Assembly: GCA_965656185.1 (NCBI GenBank)
Contig: CBFHJH010000011.1
Span: 1 to 64,000, forward strand
Reading direction: 5' to 3'
Origin: Croceimicrobium sp965656185
Lineage (GTDB): Bacteria > Bacteroidota > Bacteroidia > Flavobacteriales > Schleiferiaceae
Length of the DNA: 64,000 nucleotides
Position numbers and translations under genes: made by a program. Position 1 is the stretch's first letter, and each line of letters begins with the position of its first letter. Below the pieces are notes generated by a model. That model was not told the origin of the DNA. It saw only the letters and a list, made by a program, of their open reading frames with translations, and ran no database searches. Of the stretch, positions 40,897-48,994 are shown in pieces.

Positions 40897-43451
40897 TCCG
40901 AGATACGCATTATATCGCAAAGGCTATGGGAACCGAACATCCTAATTTGGAAGCTCGGACCGTAGCGCATTTGCTTTGGGATAGTCGTCAGTTTAGCACG
41001 GCAAAGGATACGGCATTTTTTGCCCTGCGTGGTAAGAATCACGATGGCCATCGCTACCTGGAAGCGCTTTATCAGAAAGGAGTACGCATTTTTGTGGTGG
41101 AGGAAATACCCGAAGCCGCTTTCGCGGATGCGCTTTTTCTGAAGGTGGCCGATAGCATCGAAGCTTTGCAAGAGCTTGGGAAGGCGATTCGAAAGGACTT
41201 TAAAGGTGAATTGATCGGGCTTACCGGTTCAAACGGCAAGACCATTACCAAAGAATGGTTGTGGCGCTTGTTGGATGGTCCGCAAAAAGCTTTCCGAAAC
41301 CCGAAGTCGTATAATTCTCAAATTGGGGTCCCCCTATCTCTCTGGGAGATGGAAGAGGATGTGGAGATCGCCATTTTAGAGGCAGGGATTTCCCAGCCTG
41401 GGGAAATGACCAAGCTCGCGGCGATCTTGAAACCTAAATGGGGAATATTCACCAACATTGGATCGGCTCACGGGGAGAACTTCCCAAATACCGAAGCTAA
41501 GATCGCCGAGAAATTTAAATTGTTTGCGGAGGCCGAGCACTTGGTCTATCCGGCAGACGATAGGCTCTTGGCCGCAGAGCTCCCCAAGCTAGCAGCAAAC
41601 TCTCCTCTAAAATTACAGCCCTGGTCTTATCATAAAGGTCAAGCCTCTACTTGGATAAATGTTTTGGATCAAAGAACCGATGCAGTAGACCTAGAGATCC
41701 ATTATTCGGCCGAGACTTATCTTTTTCACTTGCCTTTTGGCGATGCGGCTTCCCTAGAGAATGTGCTCAATGCCCTGGTCTTGGCACTAACTATGGGTGT
41801 TCCTTACTTGCACCTGCAAGAGCAGGTTCAGCTTTTGGCACCAGTAGAAATGCGCTTGGAAATGAAGCGAGGTCGCGAGCAATCGGTGCTTATAAATGAC
41901 GCCTACAATAGCGATCTAGAGTCGCTTCGCTTAGCCTTACATTTTTTAGAGGCACACGGAAGAGACCGATCCAAGGTTTTGGTACTGAGTGATCTATTGC
42001 AAATTTCTTTGCAGGGAGCCAGCCTGTACGCCAAGGTGGTGGATATCATTGGTCGATTTCAACTGGAAAAGATCATTGCCATAGGGCCTCAGCTAAAGCA
42101 ATTTGGCCTGGCAGAGCTGCCGGTAGATCATTATCCCGATACCGAATCTTTCTTAGCCGCCATTGCCCATTATTCTTGGCGCGATAAGGCCATACTCCTT
42201 AAGGGCTCAAGGCCTTTCCAATTTGAGCGCATCGATCGTCGCTTGAGCTTAAAGCGACATCAAACCGTCNNNNNNNNNNNNNNNNNNNNNNNNNNNNNNN
42301 NNNNNNNNNNNNNNNNNNNNNNNNNNNNNNNNNNNNNNNNNNNNNNNNNNNNNNNNNNNNNNNNNNNNNTAGAAGTTTACCTCGATCGCTTGGTGCATAA
42401 CCTTAATTTTTACCGCAGCCGATTAAGATCCGGTCAGAAGTTGATGGTAATGGTAAAGGCCTTTGCCTATGGTAGCGGTAGTGAGGAAGTGGCGCGTGTC
42501 TTGCAATTTCACGGGGTCGATTACCTAGCGGTGGCTTATGCCGATGAAGGGGTAGCGCTGCGCAAGGCGGGGGTTGATATGCCGATCATGGTGCTAAATA
42601 CCGAGTCGGAGGCCTTATTAGAAATGCTAGAGTACGAACTGGAGCCGGAGGTGTATAGTTTGATGCGTTTGCGAGAAGTGGCAGAGCTGGCCAACAGTGA
42701 ACAGAGGAAGTTGAAAATACACCTCAAGCTGGAGACCGGTATGAACCGCTTGGGCTTTGAGGCAGAACAGCTGGAGGATCTCATAGGCATCCTAAAGTCG
42801 AATCCTTTACTGGAGCTTTCTTCCATATTCTCGCACCTAGCTGCGTCGGATGATCCCGAGGAAAGTGAATTTACAAAGGCTCAAATCCAGACCTTTCAAA
42901 AAATGGCGGGCCAGATCGAGGCGGCTTTTGATTATCCCATTTTAAAGCACCTAGCGAATACGGGCGCGATCGAGGATTATCCCGAAGCTTATTTCGATAT
43001 GGTGCGATTGGGAATCGGATTATACGGCGTGGCGGCACATCCCGAAGAGCAAGCTCAATTGCGACAGGTAAGCGAACTAAAGGCCACGGTATCTCAAGTG
43101 AAAAAAGTGCCTAAGGGTCAAACCGTGGGTTATGGCAGAACATGGACGGCTGATCGAGATACTCGAATTGCCGTGGTGTCGATCGGTTATGCCGATGGCT
43201 TTCCGCGGAGCTTAAGCAATGGTCGCGGTCAAGTGATGATCGGGACTAAGCTCTATCCCGTGGTCGGTCGAGTTTGTATGGATATGATCATGGTCGATCT
43301 GGGCGATGACCTTATTAAAGAAGGTGAGGAAGTCCTCATTTTCGGCGAAAGCTACCCGATTCAAAATATGGCATCGGCCATGAATACCATCGCCTACGAG
43401 GTGCTCACCGGTATTTCATCTCGGGTAAAACGGGTATACTATATGGCCTAG
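40893..43451 (+). CDS. murF-alr: bifunctional UDP-MurNAc-tripeptide--D-Ala-D-Ala ligase/alanine racemase (contains an N-run)
   Basis: A fusion typical of Bacteroidota that supplies D-Ala and adds D-Ala-D-Ala to the peptidoglycan precursor. MurF part (about 1-455): GLTGSNGKTITKEW, NPKSYNSQIG and INDAYNSDLESL. Alr part: PLP lysine in MVKAFAYGSG, and the C-terminal VGRVCMDMIMVDLG with catalytic Tyr nearby. A 100-N run (42270-42369) lies at the domain junction, HQTV to EVYLD. In homologues one Leu fills this place, so the true gap is about one base. Start TTG overlaps the tdk stop. Confidence 0.95.
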   Translation: MIRDTHYIAKAMGTEHPNLEARTVAHLLWDSRQFSTAKDTAFFALRGKNHDGHRYLEALYQKGVRIFVVEEIPEAAFADALFLKVADSIEALQELGKAIRKDFKGELIGLTGSNGKTITKEWLWRLLDGPQKAFRNPKSYNSQIGVPLSLWEMEEDVEIAILEAGISQPGEMTKLAAILKPKWGIFTNIGSAHGENFPNTEAKIAEKFKLFAEAEHLVYPADDRLLAAELPKLAANSPLKLQPWSYHKGQASTWINVLDQRTDAVDLEIHYSAETYLFHLPFGDAASLENVLNALVLALTMGVPYLHLQEQVQLLAPVEMRLEMKRGREQSVLINDAYNSDLESLRLALHFLEAHGRDRSKVLVLSDLLQISLQGASLYAKVVDIIGRFQLEKIIAIGPQLKQFGLAELPVDHYPDTESFLAAIAHYSWRDKAILLKGSRPFQFERIDRRLSLKRHQTVXXXXXXXXXXXXXXXXXXXXXXXXXXXXXXXXXXEVYLDRLVHNLNFYRSRLRSGQKLMVMVKAFAYGSGSEEVARVLQFHGVDYLAVAYADEGVALRKAGVDMPIMVLNTESEALLEMLEYELEPEVYSLMRLREVAELANSEQRKLKIHLKLETGMNRLGFEAEQLEDLIGILKSNPLLELSSIFSHLAASDDPEESEFTKAQIQTFQKMAGQIEAAFDYPILKHLANTGAIEDYPEAYFDMVRLGIGLYGVAAHPEEQAQLRQVSELKATVSQVKKVPKGQTVGYGRTWTADRDTRIAVVSIGYADGFPRSLSNGRGQVMIGTKLYPVVGRVCMDMIMVDLGDDLIKEGEEVLIFGESYPIQNMASAMNTIAYEVLTGISSRVKRVYYMA
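42270..42369. other. assembly gap (100 N) in murF-alr
   Basis: The codons flanking the gap read gtc and (N)ta gaa; a single base would complete a Leu codon and restore the family sequence. Confidence 0.85.
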
Positions 43452-43506
43452 GACATTTGCCCTAGAGGTCTAGCCGATTGCCTAAAAATTTAGGACAACT
43501 GCCCGA

Positions 43507-43537
43507 TTGAGGGCGATATGTGTCTACTCTAGTTTCG
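43507..43537 (+). promoter_or_regulatory. promoter of the 204-residue lipoprotein gene
   Basis: TTG (43507-43509), 20 bases, then TAGTTTCG (43530-43537), one mismatch from TAnnTTTG. Confidence 0.5.
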
Positions 43538-43565
43538 TCATCGAATAAATAAAATTCCCTTTTTG

Positions 43566-44180
43566 ATGAAAAAACTAGTTTACCTATTCAGCTTTTTAGC
43601 CGCTTTTGGATTGAGTTCATGCGAGGAAGATTCGACTGAGGCCACCGAGGATCCTACTAATAACGGTGGGAGTAATTCGGTAACCAACAACTCCATAGTT
43701 GTAGGAGCACAGAGTGCAGATTTAAATTTATACACCGCCTACATTGCCACGGACTTTAATACCAATAAGGATTATATAGACATCTTCATTTACAAGGATA
43801 ATCCGGCCAACCGCGAAAATTACTTACAATTAACCTTACATGAAATCCCCAGCAGCTCCAAAACTCTAACTTGGCAAGCGGGTTCTTCAGCGCCAGGAGA
43901 TCTGGGAGCCGATGAGTTCACCATGTTTCCCAAGGTGGCCGATAAACGTTGGTATGGGGTCTACAGCACTAACGGCTTTGAAACTACGGGCGAAATGCAG
44001 GCTACCGTTAATGGTTCTAAGTTGACCCTGAGTTTCGAGAACATCGAACTGGCCGATAATTTTATTAGTGCCAATGTAACGGAGAGAGAGGATGTTTCGG
44101 GCAAGGTGACCTTCAATTTGGCCGATCTTCAAAACCTGACCAATAGCATAACCGGTCCTAAGAACTTAGTAGATGAGTAA
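43566..44180 (+). CDS. lipoprotein of unknown function
   Basis: A 204-residue lipoprotein: signal MKKLVYLFSFLAAFGLSSC with the lipobox LSSC and then EEDSTE, an acidic start of the kind seen in surface lipoproteins of Bacteroidota. A Thr/Asn/Gly linker (to about 45) precedes an all-beta domain. No family recognised. ATG at 43566 chosen over a TTG one codon upstream. Confidence 0.78.
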   Translation: MKKLVYLFSFLAAFGLSSCEEDSTEATEDPTNNGGSNSVTNNSIVVGAQSADLNLYTAYIATDFNTNKDYIDIFIYKDNPANRENYLQLTLHEIPSSSKTLTWQAGSSAPGDLGADEFTMFPKVADKRWYGVYSTNGFETTGEMQATVNGSKLTLSFENIELADNFISANVTEREDVSGKVTFNLADLQNLTNSITGPKNLVDE

Positions 44181-44195
44181 ATGTTCGCTGCTTAA

Positions 44196-44236
44196 AACAA
44201 AAAGCCCCAAAGCTGAATTTCAGTTCGGGGCTTTTT
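44196..44236 (+). terminator. bidirectional terminator
   Basis: AAAAAGCCCC pairs with GGGGCTTTTTT around an inner CTGAA/TTCAG hairpin (44212-44222). It sits between two convergent genes and has A/T runs on both sides. Confidence 0.85.
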
Positions 44237-44247
44237 TGTTTTGTCTC

Positions 44248-46131
44248 TTAGCCTTCGTAATTCAATAAGGCGTCCATGGTCTCTCTACTTACGGCGTGGT
44301 AATTAGGGCGGGCCTTGCGGTAAATGTCTTGTGCCATTTGTTCTTGACCGGCCTCTAAAAGTGCCTTGTAGGTAGGAGTGAGGAATTTACGACGTCCTAC
44401 CGAAGTAAGGAAGCGCTCCACCTTAGGGTAAACTGCTTCGTAACCAGCGGCAATGGTAGGTTGAAACCAAGCAGCCGAAATTTCACTATTGCCCGATGCG
44501 CTTAAGGCATAAGCCTCATCCAAGGCGGCCAGTTGTTCTTTGCTCACGGTTTCGGGAATGGTGTTGATGAAGTGCAGCCACTCGTGGGTAGTCCAGGCCT
44601 CACTGAGACTTTCTGCTGGTAAATTACCCTGGTTTAGGAACTCATTTAGAGCTTCATCAACCTTAGCGAAGCGGTCACTATAAACTTCCGGAAGGTTATC
44701 GGGGATGCCCGTTTCGTAGATCCATTCATTAACTCGAATACTGTCGAATTCTGCCTCGCTCAGTAAATTCTCCTTGAGGTAGCTAATGAACTCCTCGGTA
44801 GTCATCACCTCGAATTTATGACCTTGGAAATAGTTTTTCAAGAAATCATCAAAGCGCTCGCGGCCTACCGTTTCTTCGATCAAACGTAAGAAGAAGTAGC
44901 CTTTGTCGTAAGGGATACTGGTTACACCATCATCGGGGTTACGACCTTCGAGATCCAATTTCAATTTAGTGTCATTGGGCATGTCTTTCAACATTTCCGC
45001 AGCCGCTTCTTGTAATCCGGCGCGGGTAAGGCTTGCGAGCATTTCGGAATACTCGAGACCGTATACAGCTTCCATGATCCGGTGCTCGAAGTAAACGGTA
45101 AAGCCCTCATTAAGCCAAAAGTCGTCCCAGGTAGCATTGGTTACCAAGTTCCCGCTCCAGCTGTGGGCTAATTCGTGGGCCACCAGGCTTACTAAACTAC
45201 GGTCACCAGCAAGGATAGTAGGAGTAGCAAAGGTTAAACGGGGGTTTTCCATACCGCCGAAGGGAAATGAAGGTGGAAGAACGATCAAGTCATAGCGCCC
45301 CCAGGCATAAGGTCCATAAAGCTCTTCAGCTGCCTGAACCATTTTTTCTAGGTCGGCAAATTCATAAGCGGAAGTGTCCAATAAAGGGGCTTCAGCGTAC
45401 ACACCGGTACGCTCGCTAATAGCTTCGAAGTATACGTCGCCCGCCGCCAAGGCCAAGAGGTAGGAAGGAATAGCCTGAGGCATTTCAAACTCGAAAATCC
45501 CCTCCGCATTGCGCTCTTGGGGGTTAGAAGCACTCATCAAGGCGATCATATCGCTCGGTACTTTTACCTTGGCATTGTAGGTGAAACGCACGCCGGGACT
45601 ATCTTGAGTAGGAACCCAGCTACGAGCTAAAATCGCTTGACTTTGGGTAAACAAGAAAGGATGTTTCTTACCGGCAGTTTGTTCTGGGTCTAACCATTGT
45701 AGAGCTCTCGCTTCATCGCCAGTTTGGTAGCTAATGCTCACTTCTTTGCTCTGCGCGCTAATTGGAATACGTAAGCCTTGACCTAAATGATGGTCGAATT
45801 CGCTAAGCTGAAAGTCTACTGGATCTCCGTCGACCTTTACACTTTCGATATCCAAATCGTAAATGTCGAAAAAGACCGCTTCCGCACCAGGCTTAACTTC
45901 AATTTCCCAATTTGCAATGGCGCTAATGGTCTTAGTGTCGAAGTCTACCTTTGCGTCCCAGGTTAAATGTTTTACTACCGCATCGGCTTTTGCGAAACTG
46001 TGGGGGTCTTTTCCAGTTTCCATGGCAATGGTGCTCATTTTACTTTCCGATTTGTCTTCTTTTGGTACTTGATTTTGACAAGCACCGAGGGCTACAAGAG
46101 ATAAGCCCAGTAGAAGGGATTTAGTTCTCAT
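44248..46131 (-). CDS. M1 family metallo-aminopeptidase lipoprotein (leukotriene A4 hydrolase-like)
   Basis: A 627-residue exopeptidase. The ATG giving MRTKSLLLGLSLVALGAC makes a lipoprotein signal with Cys18; an upstream ATG adds eight basic residues and is less fitting. The substrate motif GGMEN and zinc motif HELAHSWSG with the downstream Glu (NEGFTVYFE) are intact. The C-terminal ~150 residues are the helical domain of LTA4 hydrolase-type enzymes. It likely trims peptides at the cell envelope. Confidence 0.94.
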   Translation of the reverse strand: MRTKSLLLGLSLVALGACQNQVPKEDKSESKMSTIAMETGKDPHSFAKADAVVKHLTWDAKVDFDTKTISAIANWEIEVKPGAEAVFFDIYDLDIESVKVDGDPVDFQLSEFDHHLGQGLRIPISAQSKEVSISYQTGDEARALQWLDPEQTAGKKHPFLFTQSQAILARSWVPTQDSPGVRFTYNAKVKVPSDMIALMSASNPQERNAEGIFEFEMPQAIPSYLLALAAGDVYFEAISERTGVYAEAPLLDTSAYEFADLEKMVQAAEELYGPYAWGRYDLIVLPPSFPFGGMENPRLTFATPTILAGDRSLVSLVAHELAHSWSGNLVTNATWDDFWLNEGFTVYFEHRIMEAVYGLEYSEMLASLTRAGLQEAAAEMLKDMPNDTKLKLDLEGRNPDDGVTSIPYDKGYFFLRLIEETVGRERFDDFLKNYFQGHKFEVMTTEEFISYLKENLLSEAEFDSIRVNEWIYETGIPDNLPEVYSDRFAKVDEALNEFLNQGNLPAESLSEAWTTHEWLHFINTIPETVSKEQLAALDEAYALSASGNSEISAAWFQPTIAAGYEAVYPKVERFLTSVGRRKFLTPTYKALLEAGQEQMAQDIYRKARPNYHAVSRETMDALLNYEG

Positions 46132-46139
46132 CTTTCTCT

Positions 46140-46147
46140 TAAATTTG
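46140..46147 (+). promoter_or_regulatory. -7 promoter element for the small holin-like gene
   Basis: TAAATTTG, an exact TAnnTTTG match, 23 bases before the ATG at 46171. Confidence 0.5.
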
Positions 46148-46170
46148 AGACGCAAGTTAAGTGATTAGCC

Positions 46171-46539
46171 ATGAATAAAATCTTAATCCGTTTATTGATT
46201 AATGCCTTGAGCGTCTTTTTTGCCGCTTGGATATTGGGCGACGCTGTTATGCTCAACGGCTTTCTTGGGGCCGTTGCCGTGGCAATTATTCTGGCGGTCT
46301 TGAACTATACGGTTAAACCCCTGCTGATCATTTTCACCATTCCAGCCACCCTTGTCACTTTTGGGCTTTTCCTTTTCGTGATAAATGCCGTGGTTATCAT
46401 GTTGGCCGATTCATTTCTCAGCGGATTTGCCGTGGCTAATTTCTGGTGGGCACTACTTTTTTCTTTGCTGATCAGTTTTATTAGCTCTCTATTGCGCAAC
46501 CTTGGGGAAGAACCCCGCGAGCATTCAAGGCTTCCCTAG
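46171..46539 (+). CDS. phage holin family (YvlD-like) membrane protein
   Basis: A 122-residue protein with four membrane segments, of the mycobacterial-type holin/YvlD family. The family name is historical; chromosomal members are usually not lytic. The stop is directly followed by the stop of the convergent gene (0 bases between). Confidence 0.85.
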   Translation: MNKILIRLLINALSVFFAAWILGDAVMLNGFLGAVAVAIILAVLNYTVKPLLIIFTIPATLVTFGLFLFVINAVVIMLADSFLSGFAVANFWWALLFSLLISFISSLLRNLGEEPREHSRLP

Positions 46540-47475
46540 TTATTTATTCCATTTTACCAGGGTGATTCCCAGACCGGCACTCAGGTACCATCCGATATAA
46601 GGTCGATAACCCACTTCGTAATTGGTAGACATGCCAAAGGTCTTGTCGGTTCGGGCTTTTTTCTCGATCTGATAACTGCTTAAACCTAGTCTAAAGCCTA
46701 GCGGTAGGCTTCCGATCGCTTCTTTGGCCGCATCCTCATTAAAGACCAATACATTGGGATCTTCGTAAGGATCACTTAAACTCGTACCCGTAAATAGGGC
46801 GTCGAAGTAAAAGGTTCTGCCGAGTGAATTGAATTGGTCACCGAATTGATCGGTTTTTATAAAAACATTGCGAAAAGTCCGAAGGGCTAGTCCGGCGTAC
46901 AATCCATTGAGGGAAGCTCGTCCAATGCCATCGGCGAAAATGTCTGCTCCACTGGGATCGGTCAACTCATCTACCGTTATGGGGCTCGACAAATGCAGGT
47001 ATCCTGCTCTCAGTAAATAGTCCCTTTTGTTTAGGGCTTGAATGCTGATCGATTTGGTTTGGAAAACCCTTTTATCATTGTATTCATCACCGTCGGCATC
47101 CCAGTCGATGTCGAGCACTATTTTGGTGGGTTTCTTTTTAAGATAACCTCCAAAGCGGTAATATCCTCCCAGTTCATAATTGCCAAAGGCCGGCGGGTTT
47201 TGATAGCCTAATTGGGCCATAGTGAGGTAGCTGCGACGAAATTTAAAGTCGACCCCAATGCCTTTGACCGGCTCGAAAAACCCCCAAAGGCCCGCATTGA
47301 GGTTTAAGGCGTCCAAGCTAGCAAAGGGAACATCCACGTCTAGATAGGAAAGGTTGAGGTTGAGGAATGGCTGAAAATCAGGGTTATCATAGCTGATTTC
47401 GTAATTGATGTTTTGGGCTCGAAGCCCACTGTGACTAAGGGCTATCACTATTAAAAGGACGATTAACTTTTTCAT
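46540..47475 (-). CDS. exported outer-membrane beta-barrel-like protein
   Basis: A 311-residue protein with a signal peptide (MKKLIVLLIVIALSHSGLRA/Q). The mature part alternates aromatic and polar residues in strands and ends with the pattern YLSAGLGITLVKWNK, consistent with an outer-membrane barrel. No family is recognised. Confidence 0.72.
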   Translation of the reverse strand: MKKLIVLLIVIALSHSGLRAQNINYEISYDNPDFQPFLNLNLSYLDVDVPFASLDALNLNAGLWGFFEPVKGIGVDFKFRRSYLTMAQLGYQNPPAFGNYELGGYYRFGGYLKKKPTKIVLDIDWDADGDEYNDKRVFQTKSISIQALNKRDYLLRAGYLHLSSPITVDELTDPSGADIFADGIGRASLNGLYAGLALRTFRNVFIKTDQFGDQFNSLGRTFYFDALFTGTSLSDPYEDPNVLVFNEDAAKEAIGSLPLGFRLGLSSYQIEKKARTDKTFGMSTNYEVGYRPYIGWYLSAGLGITLVKWNK

Positions 47476-47617
47476 GCTTGATCAATTTCTTTCAAAATTG
47501 CCCCTAACCGCAGCCACTCACAATACGACCTTTGCCGTATTTATGCCCTGGTCGGAAAGGTGGGGCCGTCTGAGTATTAGAACTTTATTCTGTACTTTTC
47601 CTGAAACAATCCAATTC

Positions 47618-48994
47618 ATGCTAAGACCAATTACCCTTATCCTTGCCTTGGTTCTTTCTTCAGTACTTTCGGTACAAGCTCAAAATGCCTTTTCTTTTGA
47701 TGGAACGGATGATTTTGGGGCTGCGACCAATGGCTCAGCTGTGATTTCCGGAGCTAGTGCATTTTCTATGTCCATGTGGGTTTATCCCGAAACCTTGGTT
47801 TCCGGTTACCCCGACTTTGGTGGAATGGGCGGTTTTAGGAATGAATCGAATTGCGACTTTTACATCTTGCAGTTGGCTAGTAGTAATGTGGAAGCGCGCT
47901 TGCGAAATAGTGCTGGAAGCGTCTATACCATTACCTATAATTCGGGGATGAACATGAACGCTTGGAATCATTTCACCTTGGTTTTTAATGGTTCTAGTTT
48001 GATATTGTACCACGATGGCACGGCGGTTTCTAGCATTCCTGCTTCGGGCTCCATTACCAATTCTTCCGTTCCATTTAATGTGGGTTATGTTCCCTTTTCG
48101 GGCGCCAATTTTCATTTTGATGGCATCATCGACGATCTAGGACTTTGGGATAAGGCTTTAAGCGCAACGGAGGTGAGTGATCTTTACAATGGTTGTGGTT
48201 ATGACTTGACTAAGGCAAATTTGAAAATTGCTTACGAATTCAATCAGGGCCTGGCCAATGGCACAAATACCTCGATCAGTAGCTTTGCAGACGGGAAGTC
48301 TTCCTATAACGCTACTATATCCGGGGCTGCTTTAAGCGGAACTAGCTCCAATTTTGTAAACGGACTATCAAGTAGCTTTTCCGATTCACTCACCCTTTCA
48401 GTTTGCAAGGAGTACATTTCGCCGAGTGGGATGGTGTATACTAGTAACGCGATCTTTACCGATAGCCTCTTGAGTAGCTCGGGTTGTGATAGTATTTTTT
48501 ATATCGACCTTACGGTGAGTAATATAGATTCGAGCGTAAGTCAGAGTGGCGATACTTTATGGAGTAATGATACCAGCGCAACCACCACTTATCAGTGGAT
48601 AAACTGCAATTCCGGTCAAGCGATCAGCGGGGTTACCAGTCGTCGCTTTAGGCCCACCATTAGCGGAACCTACGCAGTGGTGGTTCAGAATAATGCTTGT
48701 ACTGATACCTCCGCTTGCTACACGGTAAATGTTTCGGGCGTGTCTTTAGCAGAAATGGCGCGTGAGAGACTGGGGCTATACCCAAACCCGGCACGTGATA
48801 AAGTCTATTTAGAGGGCCTCGAAGAGATTCAGCCTATGGCTATCCGCTTAATCGATCCGCAAGGTAAGCTTATTAGAAGTGAGGACTTTAAGCCTTACGT
48901 AGAGCTTAGTGCCTTGCCAGCGGGACTGTTCATGATCCAGGTAGCATTCAAGGATGGCTCTAGTTTGAATAGATCCTTATTAATAAGAGATTAA
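47618..48994 (+). CDS. LamG-like exported protein with type IX secretion tail
   Basis: A 458-residue protein. Signal MLRPITLILALVLSSVLSVQA; LamG/concanavalin-like domain (NAFSFDGTDDFGAATNG ... IDDLGLWDKALSATEVSDLY), then Ser/Asp-rich repeats (SDTLWSNDTSATTTYQW) and a C-terminal type A sorting domain (LGLYPNPARDKVYL). Carbohydrate or protein binding outside the cell is inferred. The ATG at 47618 is chosen because the upstream in-frame extension would overlap the divergent gene and disrupt the signal peptide. Confidence 0.88.
   Translation: MLRPITLILALVLSSVLSVQAQNAFSFDGTDDFGAATNGSAVISGASAFSMSMWVYPETLVSGYPDFGGMGGFRNESNCDFYILQLASSNVEARLRNSAGSVYTITYNSGMNMNAWNHFTLVFNGSSLILYHDGTAVSSIPASGSITNSSVPFNVGYVPFSGANFHFDGIIDDLGLWDKALSATEVSDLYNGCGYDLTKANLKIAYEFNQGLANGTNTSISSFADGKSSYNATISGAALSGTSSNFVNGLSSSFSDSLTLSVCKEYISPSGMVYTSNAIFTDSLLSSSGCDSIFYIDLTVSNIDSSVSQSGDTLWSNDTSATTTYQWINCNSGQAISGVTSRRFRPTISGTYAVVVQNNACTDTSACYTVNVSGVSLAEMARERLGLYPNPARDKVYLEGLEEIQPMAIRLIDPQGKLIRSEDFKPYVELSALPAGLFMIQVAFKDGSSLNRSLLIRD

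Noticed and set aside
46171..46539. Phage-derived lysis gene
   Set aside because: Holin-family name only; no other phage genes nearby and the YvlD-like family is common on chromosomes.
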